Below are positions 13,814 to 26,012 of a stretch of DNA of 64,000 bases, piece after piece. Under the pieces are notes generated by a model. That model was not told the origin of the DNA, did not search any database, and was given only the letters and a program-made list of their open reading frames with translations. Position numbers and translations under genes: made by a program. The number at the start of each line of letters is the position of its first letter. Positions within the stretch are counted from its first letter, which is position 1. This DNA is from Drosophila pseudoobscura (taxonomy: Eukaryota; Arthropoda; Insecta; Diptera; Drosophilidae): contig NC_046679.1 of NCBI RefSeq assembly GCF_009870125.1, forward strand, positions 6,138,001 to 6,202,000. The letters run 5' to 3'.

Positions 13814-13858
13814 ACGGGAGATTGAAGCCACTCCTTTGGAAGTGGCTTCCTTGCCCGT
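13814..13858 (+). promoter_or_regulatory. Stem-loop in the 3' UTR of the cuticle gene
   Basis: GAAGCCACT (13824-13832) and AGTGGCTTC (13841-13849) form a perfect 9-bp stem around an 8-nt loop. An outer ACGGG/CCCGT stem (13814-13818 with 13854-13858) closes it across a small internal loop. It begins 215 nt after the stop codon. Its role is unknown; RNA stability or protein binding are guesses. Confidence 0.6.
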
Positions 13859-14119
13859 TTAGCAACGATCGAGCTTGATTTGAGTTCCAGTTAAACTTTG
13901 CCAACAACCTACATCTACATCTTTCTACAAGCTTCTCCTTTCTTTACTTTCCTACTTGCCTTCTCGTCTTTATCTGTATAAACTGTTTTCCATATCCTTT
14001 CCGATTCCTTTCAACTTCGTTTGAGAAACGCTGTATGAGTATGTTGTAAATAACTGTTGTAATCTTTATGTATCTGAACAGATATGAATCTATATATTAT
14101 ACGAAACTGCAAACAGACA

Positions 14120-14125
14120 AATAAA
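14120..14125 (+). terminator. Polyadenylation signal of the cuticle gene
   Basis: AATAAA, about 520 nt past the stop codon, followed by T/G-containing sequence. It is the first canonical signal I see downstream and probably defines the mRNA end near 14140. Confidence 0.65.
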
Positions 14126-14139
14126 CTGCAAAAATGTAT

Positions 14140-14514
14140 TTGATCACAAATTGGCGCATTTCATATTTGAAACGATTGAGTGTGGACGCCAAAAGCCTCT
14201 TCAGGGAGTATCCCTTTAATCTTCGTTCGATGATTGTATCATGGGAAGTGCACATCAGATATGATGCTTATGTTTCTTTGGTCCAATAAACACTAGCATT
14301 AATCAAATTTAAATTACTCTAAAAAAATCATTGAAAATGTTCTCTAGATGGTCCAAAAATGAATCACTCAATAGTTAGTATTTTGATTGTGTCTATTTAT
14401 TTATCATTCGCCAACTGAATCAAAATAATCATTAACTGGCAACTAACTTACTTATATCTTAAATCTTAACAGAAAATAACAAAATTATGTATTTAAAAGG
14501 AATCGCCTGGGCTC
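14140..14514. other. AT-rich spacer
   Basis: Between the cuticle gene's 3' end and the transposon remnants. I see nothing gene-like in it. Confidence 0.5.
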
Positions 14515-14690
14515 ATTAAAGCCATAACTGGTGGAGATCAACTACAAAGGCTGTGACGACGCTACGGCCGGGATTATCGGCATGGCGAATACCGGTGGTC
14601 CAGTTCTAATCCGTAGGTTTCTGCTAACTCCTCCATCCTGCTCAGGAATTCTAGTAGCCCTCCTTTTCCCGTAAAAATCAGGTCCTACTT
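14515..14690 (-). mobile_element. Decayed LINE reverse-transcriptase fragment
   Basis: Read on the minus strand from 14684, one frame gives DLIFTGKGGLLEFLSRMEEL followed by AETYGLELD, then stops at 14576. This resembles the region just after the FADD/YADD catalytic box of non-LTR retrotransposon reverse transcriptases, where ADDLIL is followed by an 'EFLsRmEElaetyGLeLN' helix. The first Asp of the box is missing (the codon before DL is a stop in this frame). Beyond the stop, another frame reads FVVDLHQLW, which could be a mutated FVYLGS-type motif. The fragment is dead. Its clade cannot be assigned by eye. Confidence 0.6.
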
Positions 14691-14700
14691 ACGGATATTA

Positions 14701-14905
14701 ATACCCAATACTCAAAATGAGTATAGGGGTATATTAGATTTGTGGTTAAAATGGATGTGTGTAAGGTCCAGAAGGAAGCGTTTCCGACCCCATATGGGAG
14801 TCTTTTGAGCCATGTCTGTCTGTTCCTCCCTATGAGCGCCTACTCCTCAGAGACTATAAGAGCTAGAGCAACGATATTTTGTATTCAGACTTCTTTTATA
14901 TCTTT
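14701..14905 (+). mobile_element. Truncated dispersed repeat with terminal hairpin (DINE-1/mini-me-like)
   Basis: It opens with a near-perfect hairpin: ATACCC and ATACTC, a short AAAAT loop, then GAGTAT and GGGTAT. Next come CGTTTCCGACCCCATA and, further on, CAGAGACTATAAGAGCTAGA. I recognise this wording from the abundant non-autonomous dispersed repeats of Drosophila, particularly in obscura-group genomes; the family assignment is from memory. It abuts the LINE fragment and has no clear right end. Confidence 0.6.
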
Positions 14906-17900
14906 ATTTGATTTGTAATCGTATGGCAGGTCTTCTTATGTACTACTTATTCTTATTCCTACTAATACTTATTACTCTCGCTTGGGTTTCCTGGCGCTGG
15001 GCGTCACAATCGTTCACTGTTCATCTTTGAGAAATTCAGCTTTTCCGTGCTTTTCCGTGGGAGTTTTCAATTCTGGTACACATCTCCGACGACTTTGCTC
15101 GCGCCCCACAATGACTGCATTGGCATGGGAAGGGGAGAGGGGGGAAGGGGAAGCGTTTGAAAGGAACATAAATATTTGCAATGCAACGATTGAAGTTTGC
15201 ATACACTCACAGACGGCAATGTGTACATGTACGTACGTATAAATATTTGTGTGTGCGGGAGGGAATGCCTGAGGCGTGGGCGAGGGGCGGGGGCTTTGCA
15301 TGGGGCATGTGGCATGACACAGAGAGCGAGCAAACAATCAATCAATACGGTATGAGTCTTGTTTTTTGCCGCCTGCAATTTGTGTGTCTTATGCGGAGAG
15401 AATGTGTCACTTGACTTTGGGGCACGGGGACTCCACCACTCGAACTATTGACGGAGTTGCCGGGAGATGCTGGGCAAAGAGTCTGTTTTTTCTTACAAAT
15501 AGATTGCCCGGCATTTGTCAAGGCTCTGACGTGGATGCCGCTCCATTTAGGAAATGGCATCTGGGATATGGGAGGTCGAGTCGAAATTAAATGCCTGCCT
15601 TTGGGCCATAAATTCAAGTGCAACCCTTGGCCCAATCAATAACCTTGGTAATGGGTGGGAAGGCTAGCTGGCCCGGTCTGGCCTGGCCTGGCCACCGGCA
15701 ACTAATTAAAAATTAACAACCCACGGCACACACGCAAAGGTCACATTCACATTCACTGCCACACAAAGTGAAAATGCGGCCGGGGATTTTATATTTTCCA
15801 CGCATAAACCACCAGCACCTCTGTCTGACGAGGCCGGACAAGGAGGAGAAGGTGAAGGCGCTGATGTACGAGTAGTACTCGCACTCGAAGGCTAGGCCGA
15901 GGCGGATGGTCTGGATAGGATGGGATGGGATTGGTTGCCAGTGCCTGCCATTTAATTAAGCATGCATTGACATTTGAATTTACGGCCAATTGTCGGCTAA
16001 GCTAAATAAAACACCAAGTGGAATCAGTTTTTAAAAAAAAGCTCTAAAATACGATATGAGTGCGGACTCTTTGACGACCTTCAGGGCAGCAGGTGGGGAT
16101 GCCAAAGGCGGCGGTTAGTGACCCGGCTCTTAATTTAATTACATGCCAGGCGGTGGTTAAACACAGAAATCGGTAGTTGAAATTGTTTAAATTGCGATTG
16201 TGGGGCTCACAGAATGTTTGCCACCAAACGGTAGCCCGACCGATCCGACCAATCGCCCGCCCTGCTTGCTACAAGTGTCTGGGCGTGGCCCGGCTCCAGT
16301 CAAAAGTGAATGTGCAACGCCGTTGTAGCCGTTGTGGCTGTTGTAGCTCTTTTTGCCAAATAATATTATTGCAATTTTTTCCGTTGATTTGCACAGCCCG
16401 CTCCCCAGTTCTCGCTCTGTGGCCCATTCAGTGATTTGATTCGAATTGAAGAATTTCATTTGCATGCCAAGCAATTGGCCAAACCGAATCCATTATGGCC
16501 ATGGCTGGTGGCCAGAACCGTGGGTAACATTGTGCCATTTGGCCCTCCACTCAGGGCCCCAATCCCAGGCCCAATCTGGCAGCGTTTTGCTAGTCAACAA
16601 TCTTTAAAATAACAAAATTGGTAAACGATTTCCTGCCCTGCTGCCATTCTGTAGCCGTTGTCTTTATTTTTCTTTAGGTGGGCGTTCTTTTTGAGGTGCA
16701 TTTTGCATATTTTTGGTCAAATGGCTTTTATGTTTTGCATCAATTTAATTTATGACTGAGGCGTTAATTTATGGCCTAATTGATCGGATTTGAATACGTG
16801 TTGCAATCGCCAGAGTGTTGAAATAGATTGGTGGTAGATTGTTAGGGAAAATGTCTTGTTTCTGCCAGATTAAAGCTGGAACTTTATAGCATTTGATCTT
16901 TGTATCTTTGAGCTTACCTTTTCTCACATACTCTCGAATACTTTGTCCCGGCTGCGATAGGGCTTCAAGCACTTAACAAATGTGTCCATCCTGCTCCTTT
17001 TGATGGGTTCTGGTAGCAGCATTGTTGCAAAGCAGATAATGCAACGCTGACAATTCAATTCTCAGCGCTTTGCGCGCAATTTGTGCCACAAAGTAAGCCA
17101 AAGCGAAAGCGGAAAATCGAAATAACAAAAAGCACTCACTCACGTACTGAGATGGGTTGGAGCTATGACGCATAGGAAACGCATCTGTGGCAAGGCTTGT
17201 GTTGGGAAATATGAATGGAAGCTATCCTCACTTGACCTTTCGCCTTTCCGCGAATACCTCGCGGGCATAACATCAGACAACCCACACATTGATGTTGATG
17301 TTTATTTTGACTTTTTTTGGTGCCACAATGTTGATGCATATATAGCTTGTATTTATTTTGCTAAAATGTTATATTTTAGCGTATGCTTTCCCCGTTCAAA
17401 ATTAATATCATCTGATGGACGGGCATAATTAGCATTTTAAAATCCCCATAGTATGCCACAGCTTGTGTTAATTTCATTGCCTACTTTGCTGTGAAAGCTT
17501 TTATAGAACACACAATTTAATTGGCCTTGATGTCGGTGTTGGCATAACCCTCATCTACCCTCTCCCCTTTAACAAACACACATTTTCCATTGCATACCCT
17601 AGTGTGTGGGCTAACTCAATATTTTTCATTAGAAAACAGTTTGTTTTTGACAGGCAAAATATATTTAATTTATGTCGGAAAAGGCACATTGTTGGACTGT
17701 TTAAAAACAGATAGCTCCAAAGTCTTGTTACATTTTAAAGCCTTAAAGACGTATATAGCTTATTTATAGTTCAGCTTAAAGGTGTGCACTACTTTTAGTG
17801 CGTCGACTTCATGTAGAAATCATGTAAAATGGCCGCTTGAAGCCTCTCTGGTAGTTAAATCTGTAGCGAAATATCCGCTTCTACATCGTTGTCATAAATT

Positions 17901-18497
17901 AATGATTATGATTAATTAATTGACATTAATAGTGGAACAAATTCATCAGAAAATCGATTGAAATGCTCTCGAAAAAGGGTCTCGGGTGATGCAGTGCTGC
18001 AATGACCGAAAATAGCTCATCAGACCTGAATCTACGAGATTCAGCTAACGGTTTATTAAATATGTCGTAGAGCTCTATATATTCTTTAAAAGAATAATCT
18101 TGCAAATTGTATAGCTATATTTATAAGCCTCGTACAAGAAAAGCTTCTAGGGAGGAGCAACGACTACCCGAATAATGTCACCACATTTGACCTTCTACTT
18201 GGTGCTTTTATATTTAGAAACATATAATTTGGACCCTGCCCAAAACGCAATGAAAAGCTTGAGTCCTTTTGTACACTGTGTAATGGAATTTTAATATTCG
18301 TTTGCTTCAGCTTAAGGTAATTGTGAGTTACAAAAACATTGACTAGACCTAAGACTAATGGTTGCTTAATCGGTTATCAAGAAGGTACATATATGGGAAA
18401 TGGCAGAAAGTTCAGAGGGCAGCTAGATAACGTGGCTAAAAAAGGGATAGAAAAAGTGTTGCATCAAACTTGATCTGGCTTTCAAAAGGTCGCACAC
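14906..18497. other. Intergenic region
   Basis: AT-rich sequence without a credible coding exon. It should contain the 3' UTR or any further exon of the Gly-rich gene that ends at 18498 on the minus strand. An AATAAA on that strand (plus TTTATT at about 18052) could be its poly(A) signal. A minus-strand acceptor-like site, CTCCTCCCTAG near 18148, could receive the donor at 18498, but the frame after it is short and unremarkable. Confidence 0.45.
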
Positions 18498-19369
18498 TTA
18501 CATCAAATTCAACTCCGGATCGGGCCAGACGGGGGCTGGGACGAGAACAGCGGGAGCTAAGGGAAGTGGTGGGGGTTGGGGTGCGGCGCCTCCCGCCCCA
18601 GCCCCACCGCCGGCACCATTGCGCGCTCCCTTTCCACCGCCACCACCCTTTCCTCCCTTGGAACCGTCTGGTCCATCTGGACCGTCGGCTCCATCGGCAC
18701 CGTCCTCGCCATCGGGCTGGGGTCCAGACGGACTGGGCGCTCCCGGCTGTCCATTCTCTCCGCTCTGACCGGATGTGAGTATTCCTCCTCCACCGCCGCC
18801 TGCGCCTGCTCCTCCGCCCCCTGCGCTGCCGCCGCCTCCTGATCCGCCTGCTCCACCCGCACCACCTAGAACACCACCAGGCTGTCCAGCACCGCCGGCT
18901 CCTCCGGCTCCTCCTCCGGCGGCACCTGCAGCTCCCGAGCCATCACCAGCGGCTGCTTCTGCTGAACCAGAGCTGTCAGAGCTCAGCGAACCTCCATCCT
19001 CACCGTCATCTGAGCTGGCGCCGCCACTTTGACTCTGGCTGAGTTCTGGCTCTGGCGCAGGGTCTGGTTCTGGCTCTCCCTCTTGTCCGGGCTGCGGCTG
19101 CCACAATCCATCTTTTCCGGGACCGGGAGGTTTGTATGAGCCATCATCCTCTGGTGGTGGTGGTGGTTGGACTAGATACAGCACTGGACCTGCCGGAGAT
19201 ATCAGATAGGTTCCGGCCAGGGGCAGTACATGAGCCACTCCTTCATCGACGTAATGGATGGCCACAAGGCCGAGCACCAGCAACAGCATCTATTGGGGGA
19301 ACAGAAACAGATTTAATGAAGAATCACTCCACTCCCTCCTCCTCCAAAGCTTACTGCTGTCGTTCGCAT
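18498..19369 (-). CDS. Secreted Gly/Pro-rich collagen-like protein (two coding exons)
   Basis: Coding exons are 19355-19369 (MRTTA) and 18498-19289 (MLLLVLGLVA onward). The 65-nt intron has donor GCA|GTAAGC and acceptor CCCCCAATAG|ATG and keeps frame, giving about 268 residues. The N-terminus is a signal peptide. After a short hydrophobic stretch and a PPPPPEDD run come acidic Pro/Glu repeats, a Ser/Asp-rich part, long Gly/Ala/Gly-Gly runs, and near the C-terminus collagen-like triplets with Gly-Pro-Asp and GAPSPSGPQPDGEDGADG. The triplet register breaks often, so it is not a true collagen. It could be a cuticle, chorion, silk-like or other matrix protein; I cannot name it. The TAA stop lies inside a perfect donor (GTAAGTG), so the C-terminus could be spliced onward to another exon. 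Confidence 0.75.
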
Positions 19370-19435
19370 CTTGTCAAGAGTCCAAAAGAATGTTGATAAT
19401 CCCTTCGCGTCCGTGCTCGACGGATTCTGTGGCGG

Positions 19436-19474
19436 GACTGACTCCATTGGCCAGTCCGTAGGGCAGCTTTTATA
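19436..19474 (-). promoter_or_regulatory. Core promoter of the Gly-rich gene (TATA and Inr)
   Basis: On the minus strand CATATAAAAG (TATAAA from 19474) is followed 35 nt later by a perfect initiator, TCAGTC (19441-19436). This gives a start near 19439 and a 70-nt 5' UTR. A minus-strand donor-like site upstream (CAGCAG|GTGAGT near 19682) might belong to an alternative 5' exon. Confidence 0.6.
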
Positions 19475-21128
19475 TGGCTCCCAGCTCGAAGTGCTGATAC
19501 ATTGTCTATACATGGAAGCAGCTCCACTTTGCATGGCTGGCAGGTGCATAAATCAAGTGCTACCAACGCTAATTGCAGCAACAACAATTACGAGAGAGAA
19601 TGATCTTGTTAATGTATGTAATGTGCACCAGCAGCCAGTTGGAGCTGCTCGAAAGACGATCAAAAGACGCAGTTAGAACTCACCTGCTGTTTGATTGACA
19701 GTCATTGACGGATTGAGTCAGTCTGTGCAGTGCAGGGGGTAGTCCTACAAAGGTTTTTGGTGGGTGTACATTATCGATTAGCTTTACAAGACTTGAACTC
19801 CCGTTAGCTGCAGCTACTGAATATTTATTTCCAAAAGCGACTCCCCAGGTACTAGTATTTCATTGATTGATTCTTACTTTACAATTGAATAAATGTCTGT
19901 TAAGGAATTGGATCTCTAATTAAATTCTTACCTAAACATTTACATCTTTTCTTTTGCAATTCATTGAAATTCATTCTCTACCATATGCAGCGTATTATGG
20001 TGTTCGAATAGACCCGACTACAGCATCGGTAGAACAGATTCTTGAAATTTCTTAGCGTTTAATCTGCTAATAAATAATTGAAATGGGTTTTAAAATACAT
20101 CAGCCCGTGGTGGCGGTGTTTTGCCGTGGATTAGATAAACTGCCATTCATGGCGATGAGGCGTCAGTTGGCAATCCGAGCCCCAAAGGGAGGCTAACCGT
20201 TGGCCGTGCCGCTGCCCAGACGCACACCACGGCGTTGACTCAATATCTGGACTGGATTGCATGCTGCCAAAGCCACAGACAGACATAGATGCGATGCTGT
20301 CCAACCGGTTTGCCCTGGCAGCGTGTGGAAATGTGTAACACAGTGCTGGTGAAAATTAAATGCCGCAGTAAATGAACTGACAGGGCGACAGAGAGGCAGA
20401 GACATCGGCAGCGACAGCTCCTTGAGACTCCCTGGATACCTTATAAATGATGAGAAACTATTAAACTCTGTGCAGCTTCAACTAAATCAATTAAGCCCAC
20501 AGGCAACATCAGAGGGGAGCCACAGGACAGCAGCAGCGGCAACTTAACAAAGTAATGGCAACGAGGCCATTATCATCATCGTCTTGTGACGCATTCCGAG
20601 CCCTGCCCAGCCGGCCCAATTCCCCCATCCTTGCCGTCGTTAGCATTTAGCAACACAAGCAACAACATTATTCACAGGAGCCAGAAAGGAAGAGAGGACC
20701 AGCGGCAGTGGCGCGATGCGTCCCGGAATGGAGTCAATGTCTGGCAGGAAGTCGGGGCTTTGTTTGGCCAGCCGTGCGTCTCCTGGCTTCTACAGCGATG
20801 ATTTCGCATATGTGTGCGCCTAAGAAACTTTTCTGCCAATTAGGAGAGACAACTTTGGAGCGCGTCAGGCACGTGGAATTATGCCCACAACGTACGCTGA
20901 GATTCCTAGTGCTGGCACTGCAGATATTCCAGCGTCGTGTCCGGCAATACATCGATTAATCAACGCGAAGACGCACCACAGATGCAAACAATGCGCTCAA
21001 ATATGTTGACCATAAATGGCTGGTGCGGCCACGCCGGGGATGCGACGCGATGGACAACCGTCAGAGCTGAGCTCCATCCATTCAGGCATCCGTGGCATAG
21101 ATTTCCACACATCGATGGCACCCTAGAT

Positions 21129-21157
21129 GGCCCCACGCCTGGGGCCGCATATAAATA
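21129..21157 (+). promoter_or_regulatory. Orphan TATA box next to a GC-rich inverted repeat
   Basis: GGCCCC-ACGCCT-GGGGCC (21129-21146) is followed at once by TATAAATA (21150-21157), a strong fly TATA box. No clear initiator or coding exon follows, so its use is uncertain. Confidence 0.3.
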
Positions 21158-24100
21158 GTTTCTCTGCTGCGGCTTTGGGGCTCCTCCATTTGTTAGCTGC
21201 CTGACAGACAGGCCAAGTCAAGTCGTCGTCGTCGGGGCCGTCGCCAAGCCAGCGCCGCTGCGTTGCCCCTGACGGACATTTGTACGAGCATGTGAAAAAC
21301 CCCGGGACGATGGACGACGACTTGTGTGTGCTACACACAAAAAGGTTTCCCTCCCCGTACGTGTCCTGAATGGCGGCGATGGCGATGTGGGGATGATGAC
21401 CGCACGAGGCGGAGATCGAAAACAGTTTACAGAAATGATTACCACTGGGCGAATGCGTAATGGGCAATGGGGCGTATGTGTGATGTGCGAAGTTGTACGA
21501 ATGCAGGCTCTGAAGTGTGAAAAGCATGCCAGAGAACTGGCAACTGAATTAAATGAGCACCACACTATCACTATGATATTTAATACGTGGATTACCAACG
21601 AACGATGGAAATTGGAGGCCCCCTTGCGGTCGATTCAATTAAAGAAAGTGATTGGATGGTGGTTGTTCATTAAATGTCTGATGTAATTGGATAAAGGTTT
21701 TAAAGAAATGTGAACAGAAGGAACACGACGCGTCGTTTTGGCTGTGACCATGATTTATGGAAGCCCAAGGGAATGCTCACTGAAATGCGGTTCATCAAGG
21801 TATTCGAATGCCTTTGCACCTGTCGCAGCAACAAGCGGAATCATCAATAATAATTCTGACCACAGAACAGGACACCCTCGTGGACACCCAGACACCCAGA
21901 CAGACAGACAAGACAAAGGCCGCATTAAATTCCTAATAAATCAAAGAACCTTTTATTAAAGTTTCCTCTGTGGCAGCAGCAGAGTGTAGCGGCGGGGAGT
22001 GTGGGCGTGGCTGTTGGCCATCTAACCGCAAATACATTGACCAACACTCACGGCTCTGATAATAACTCATAAACGTGCCGCAATATAGACAAAAAAAATG
22101 CAGACCATAGACTCCGTGGGTCGGAGTGTCGGAGAGCAGACAAAGGAAGACAAACAAGTGACTAAAGAGCTTACACACAATGTGGCCAAAATGGTTGGCT
22201 TTAATAAAAGTTGCAATATTTTTATTATTTTTATTGAGCGCCACAAATTGGCCCATTGTTGAGGCAGCCTGGTCGGCCTTTATGGCCATATCATAAAGGC
22301 ATTTGTTTTTGTTTTGTAGTTTTTGATTTCATTGCAATTTTGTTTTGGGGCCTCCGCTGTGTTTTTGCTGCCTCGTTTTTCCCCCGATTTATTCTTGGTT
22401 TTTTTGTTTTCTTTATTTCTATGGGCCCGACGCGTTTATTGGTTTTCACGCCGTGGCTAATGACCAAAACATTTACGAGCACAGTTGGGGCCCGCCGCGG
22501 GCCACCAGATAACCAGAAACAAATACACGTAATAGTAGAGCTGGAGCCGAGTCTGAGTTGGCTTTAAGAATGCGCTGAGGCAATTTAAGCGGCGTCAAGT
22601 GTTAAGCCTGATATTTCGATTGAAATCCTTCGAATATCGAATTTGCCATAAATACTTGTACTTGTACTGCAGGCCAAGATTAAGGGTCTTATGGCCTGCG
22701 TGCTGACTGCCGCCAGTTGGTCTGGGCCCAATTTTCTCCAGTCCTGATCGCCTTATCAGGCTGAAGTTTTCCCTCTTCGGCCTGTAATTTACGCACAGAC
22801 CATTGACGCCAAGGGAGCAGTCAGGCAGTCAGGCAGCCCGGAATGGGTGTGCCAGGAAGTGTGAGAATTTTTCATAAATTGAGTCGGCAACTGTGTGACT
22901 TTGTGTGGGCAAACTGAAAAGCGGGGAAGCCCCACAGGCACGCCAGGACAACATTTCTAGGGATGGGGGCTTATGCCACACTTTCTTTGCACAGTTTTCT
23001 CCGCCTTTGCACCATTTATCGCGGCATTGTCCGGGTCTGCTGCCACGAGTACTTGTTCCAGCTTCATCTTGTCATGTTATGTAATTGGTGTTAACAGCCA
23101 CAGCATCCACCCACAATCTCAGCAGCACTCGGAATCGGAATCGCAATCGCAATCACAATCGCAGTTCTAGTTTCAGCCACGGTCGCCCGGCACAAAAGTC
23201 ATTTATGTAAACGTCTGCTGTCGGTGACAGGCAGAACAAAAACTAGAAGTGGAGACGAGCTGCTGCTGCTGCTTCTGCTGCTTCTTGTCTTGGCGCAGTC
23301 CTTGATAATTGAATGTATTGTCCTTAGAGTTTTCTGTGTTTTTGTGCTATTCATAGAGCCGAAGACGCTCTGACTCGTCGCCCATTTGCATAAATGTCTG
23401 CCGCGACAAGAGGCAGACAACGGAGGGCGTCGAGAGACAAGAGCCCAAGACCGTGACCGGCATCCACCCACAGCCAGTAGACTATTTTATCTATTTGCTC
23501 TATTCATAGGGTTTCGCCATTTATGACCATTGCAGATTATTATTGGGGCTCCTCTCCTGTTTCGGTCCCATCTGATGACGCAGATGCCGCAAAAGAAGCT
23601 CGATTTCGTCATCGAACGGGGTCTGGGGCTGGGGCAGGACCAACCTGTTGATATGGCGACAACTTGAGCAATAATTTCGATGAGTCATCGGGAAATAAGT
23701 TCGAGCAGCCATACAATCTAACATCTAGGGAATCTTTTTTTATATTGAGTATCTTCTACGCATCAGCAGAGGACCTTTTTGTCCTTATTAATATTTCGTT
23801 GATGGCCAAGTTGTGCCATGGCATAAATATCCTTAAAGTGAACCCCTTCCTGGCTTCATTCGAGAAAATATCTTTGGTTTGGTGGTTCTCGATCTTTCCT
23901 TTGCTGCTTTGTCCCCTCCATTGATCGGCTTAAAGTTCATTCACACAGTCAGACATTTATTTATATGTATGTACTCGTATGTCGGCAGATGTATTAATAG
24001 CATTTCGGCTGGCATTTGATTCCCAACAAAACCCAACTAAAGCCCATAAGTATCTTACATACATACGTACTCGTATGAGGCCCGGGACCGATTGGCTGCC

Positions 24101-25979
24101 GAAGATCCACTTTTGGTTTCCTGGTTATTTATTGCCGCATTTTCCCAGCTCATTCACACAAAATGGCTCAATTTCGTTTCGCTTTCATTTCCAGCCTGTT
24201 TTACCAAAACACCACTCATCGAGACCACCGGCAAGGGGCACTCAAAGCCAATTTGCATGCAGCACAGTAAGCCACAAAATGTATCTGTGAGCGTACATCT
24301 GGAGCGTACACCTGGCTGATTTGAGGCCTGGTGGCTTGTGGCCATGTCAGTTGTGTTGCCTGGCATATTGTTAACAGCCAGCCACAACAACAATGAAAAA
24401 AAAAAAACAAATCAACTTTTATTGTAACGCATTAATCATACCCAAATGTTGGGCGCCCCCAAGGTATTGGCTGCCGCCCCCACGGACGGAAGTGCAAAGT
24501 TCTAGGCAGGAAAAAATCGGGCCGGAGTAACAGAATGTACACATAATTTTTCAAAATTTCCCCACCCGGGCTCCTCTGTTTTCTTTGCGGTGAGCTTTTA
24601 ATTTTTGCTCTGCCTTCATTTTTGTGCGCGCCCATAAATTATATCCAGGTGCGAGGGAGCTCTAATTGCGTGATAAGTTTACCAATTCGCCTTTTGCTTT
24701 GGGGTTTGCTTTTGTGGTGGTTCCTCCCCTAGAGAGCAAGAGATTTATCAATCAGTACTTCAACAAAAGGCTCTACCACTCGTTGCCAAATACACCACTT
24801 ACATAAATAATTAGCAGGACTTTTATGGAAATATTTCGAAAGTTTCCCACATTAAAAGCATCCAACTGCAGCCGCAAAACAAAGACTTGTGCAAGTTTTG
24901 TTTAAATGTAAATAGCAAAAAATGGGACAAAAGTGCTTTGATAAACTACTCTAACCAGTAATTACGAACTTTGGCCGGAGCAGCCAATTGATTTATGAGT
25001 GGAACTTATTAACAGTCATTTCACGTGGCTGCCGAATAGTCGCTGGCAACAACTTCATTTTCATTATAATTTACCGTGGAAATGTTGCGACCCTCTTGAA
25101 TTTTCCAGCCCCTGGGATTCGGTTCGGTTCGACTCGTCGAGGGACAAAAACAGTGGCATAGTTTCAGGCTTGTCATGCTGCCGTCGAAAAACAAAAAAGC
25201 CGCAACTGCCAACTTCGAGGATTGCCACAGTTTTTGCTGCTGCTACAGCGCCAACAATTGCCAGGAGCTCTTTGCTCAACTGCAGGCGTTCAGGGGCAGG
25301 GGCAATGGCAAAGGGGGCCCCATTGCAATTTTCGTTTTTCGGTGAAGCTGCGAGAAAAACTCGCGAAAACGATACGGGCACGCTGAGAGTGGCATTCAAC
25401 TGTTTAATGCCATCCCCAGAAGCCATTGGCAGTCCCGAGCCAACAGCAGCTTACCCGAGCGACAGGGAGTCTGTTTATCTTGCCACAGTCAGTGGCGAAG
25501 ACCCTCCAGCCCACCCTCCCCGATTTTGAGCTGACATTTAGGCAGGACCGCAGAGCACACTGTATGCCGTTCAGTCATTTCGCATTCAAAAACCATTCAA
25601 GTGACTTGGTCGCACCATGGGAGGGCGGCGAACTTTCGAACGAATGGGTGTTCAACTGCCTCCAGCTTAAGGATTTGGGAGTTTTGCACTAAGGCCCGCC
25701 CAGACAATTGACCGAATTCTCAAAAGGCATACGGCTCGACTTGAGCTCTACGTTTGAATACATCAGCCCCCCTTTCATTTTCAGCCAGAATTTATTGTAT
25801 TCATTAAATGTTGGCTTTCTACGCCCCGTGAATTTCCTCTTAAAGATAGTGGAGGATAACAATCGATGTAATCGCGAACAGATAACAGCGAAAATAAAGG
25901 AAACAATTTCCAGTGCATAATGTTTTTGATAGCCATCGAAATCCTGTTGCGTGTTCAATTTCAATTTCAATTCAACTTG

Positions 25980-26012
25980 AGTAGCGGGTATTTTATAGTC
26001 GGAATGTCGACT
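25980..26012. mobile_element. Possible end fragment of a dispersed repeat
   Basis: GTAGCGGGTATTTTATAGTC followed by GGAATGTCGACT resembles the terminal part (GGGTAT...ATAGTCG...CGACT) of common Drosophila dispersed repeats. It is very short, so the call is weak. Confidence 0.3.

Noticed and set aside
18775..19032. Pro-rich plus-strand open frame
   Set aside because: Antisense of the Gly-rich coding exon, since GGN codons read as NCC.
21324..21686. 120-codon frame downstream of the orphan TATA box
   Set aside because: Begins with GTG rather than ATG, no family features; not enough to call a gene.
24999..25529. 176-codon plus-strand open frame
   Set aside because: Random-looking composition, no domain, no promoter or exon signals.
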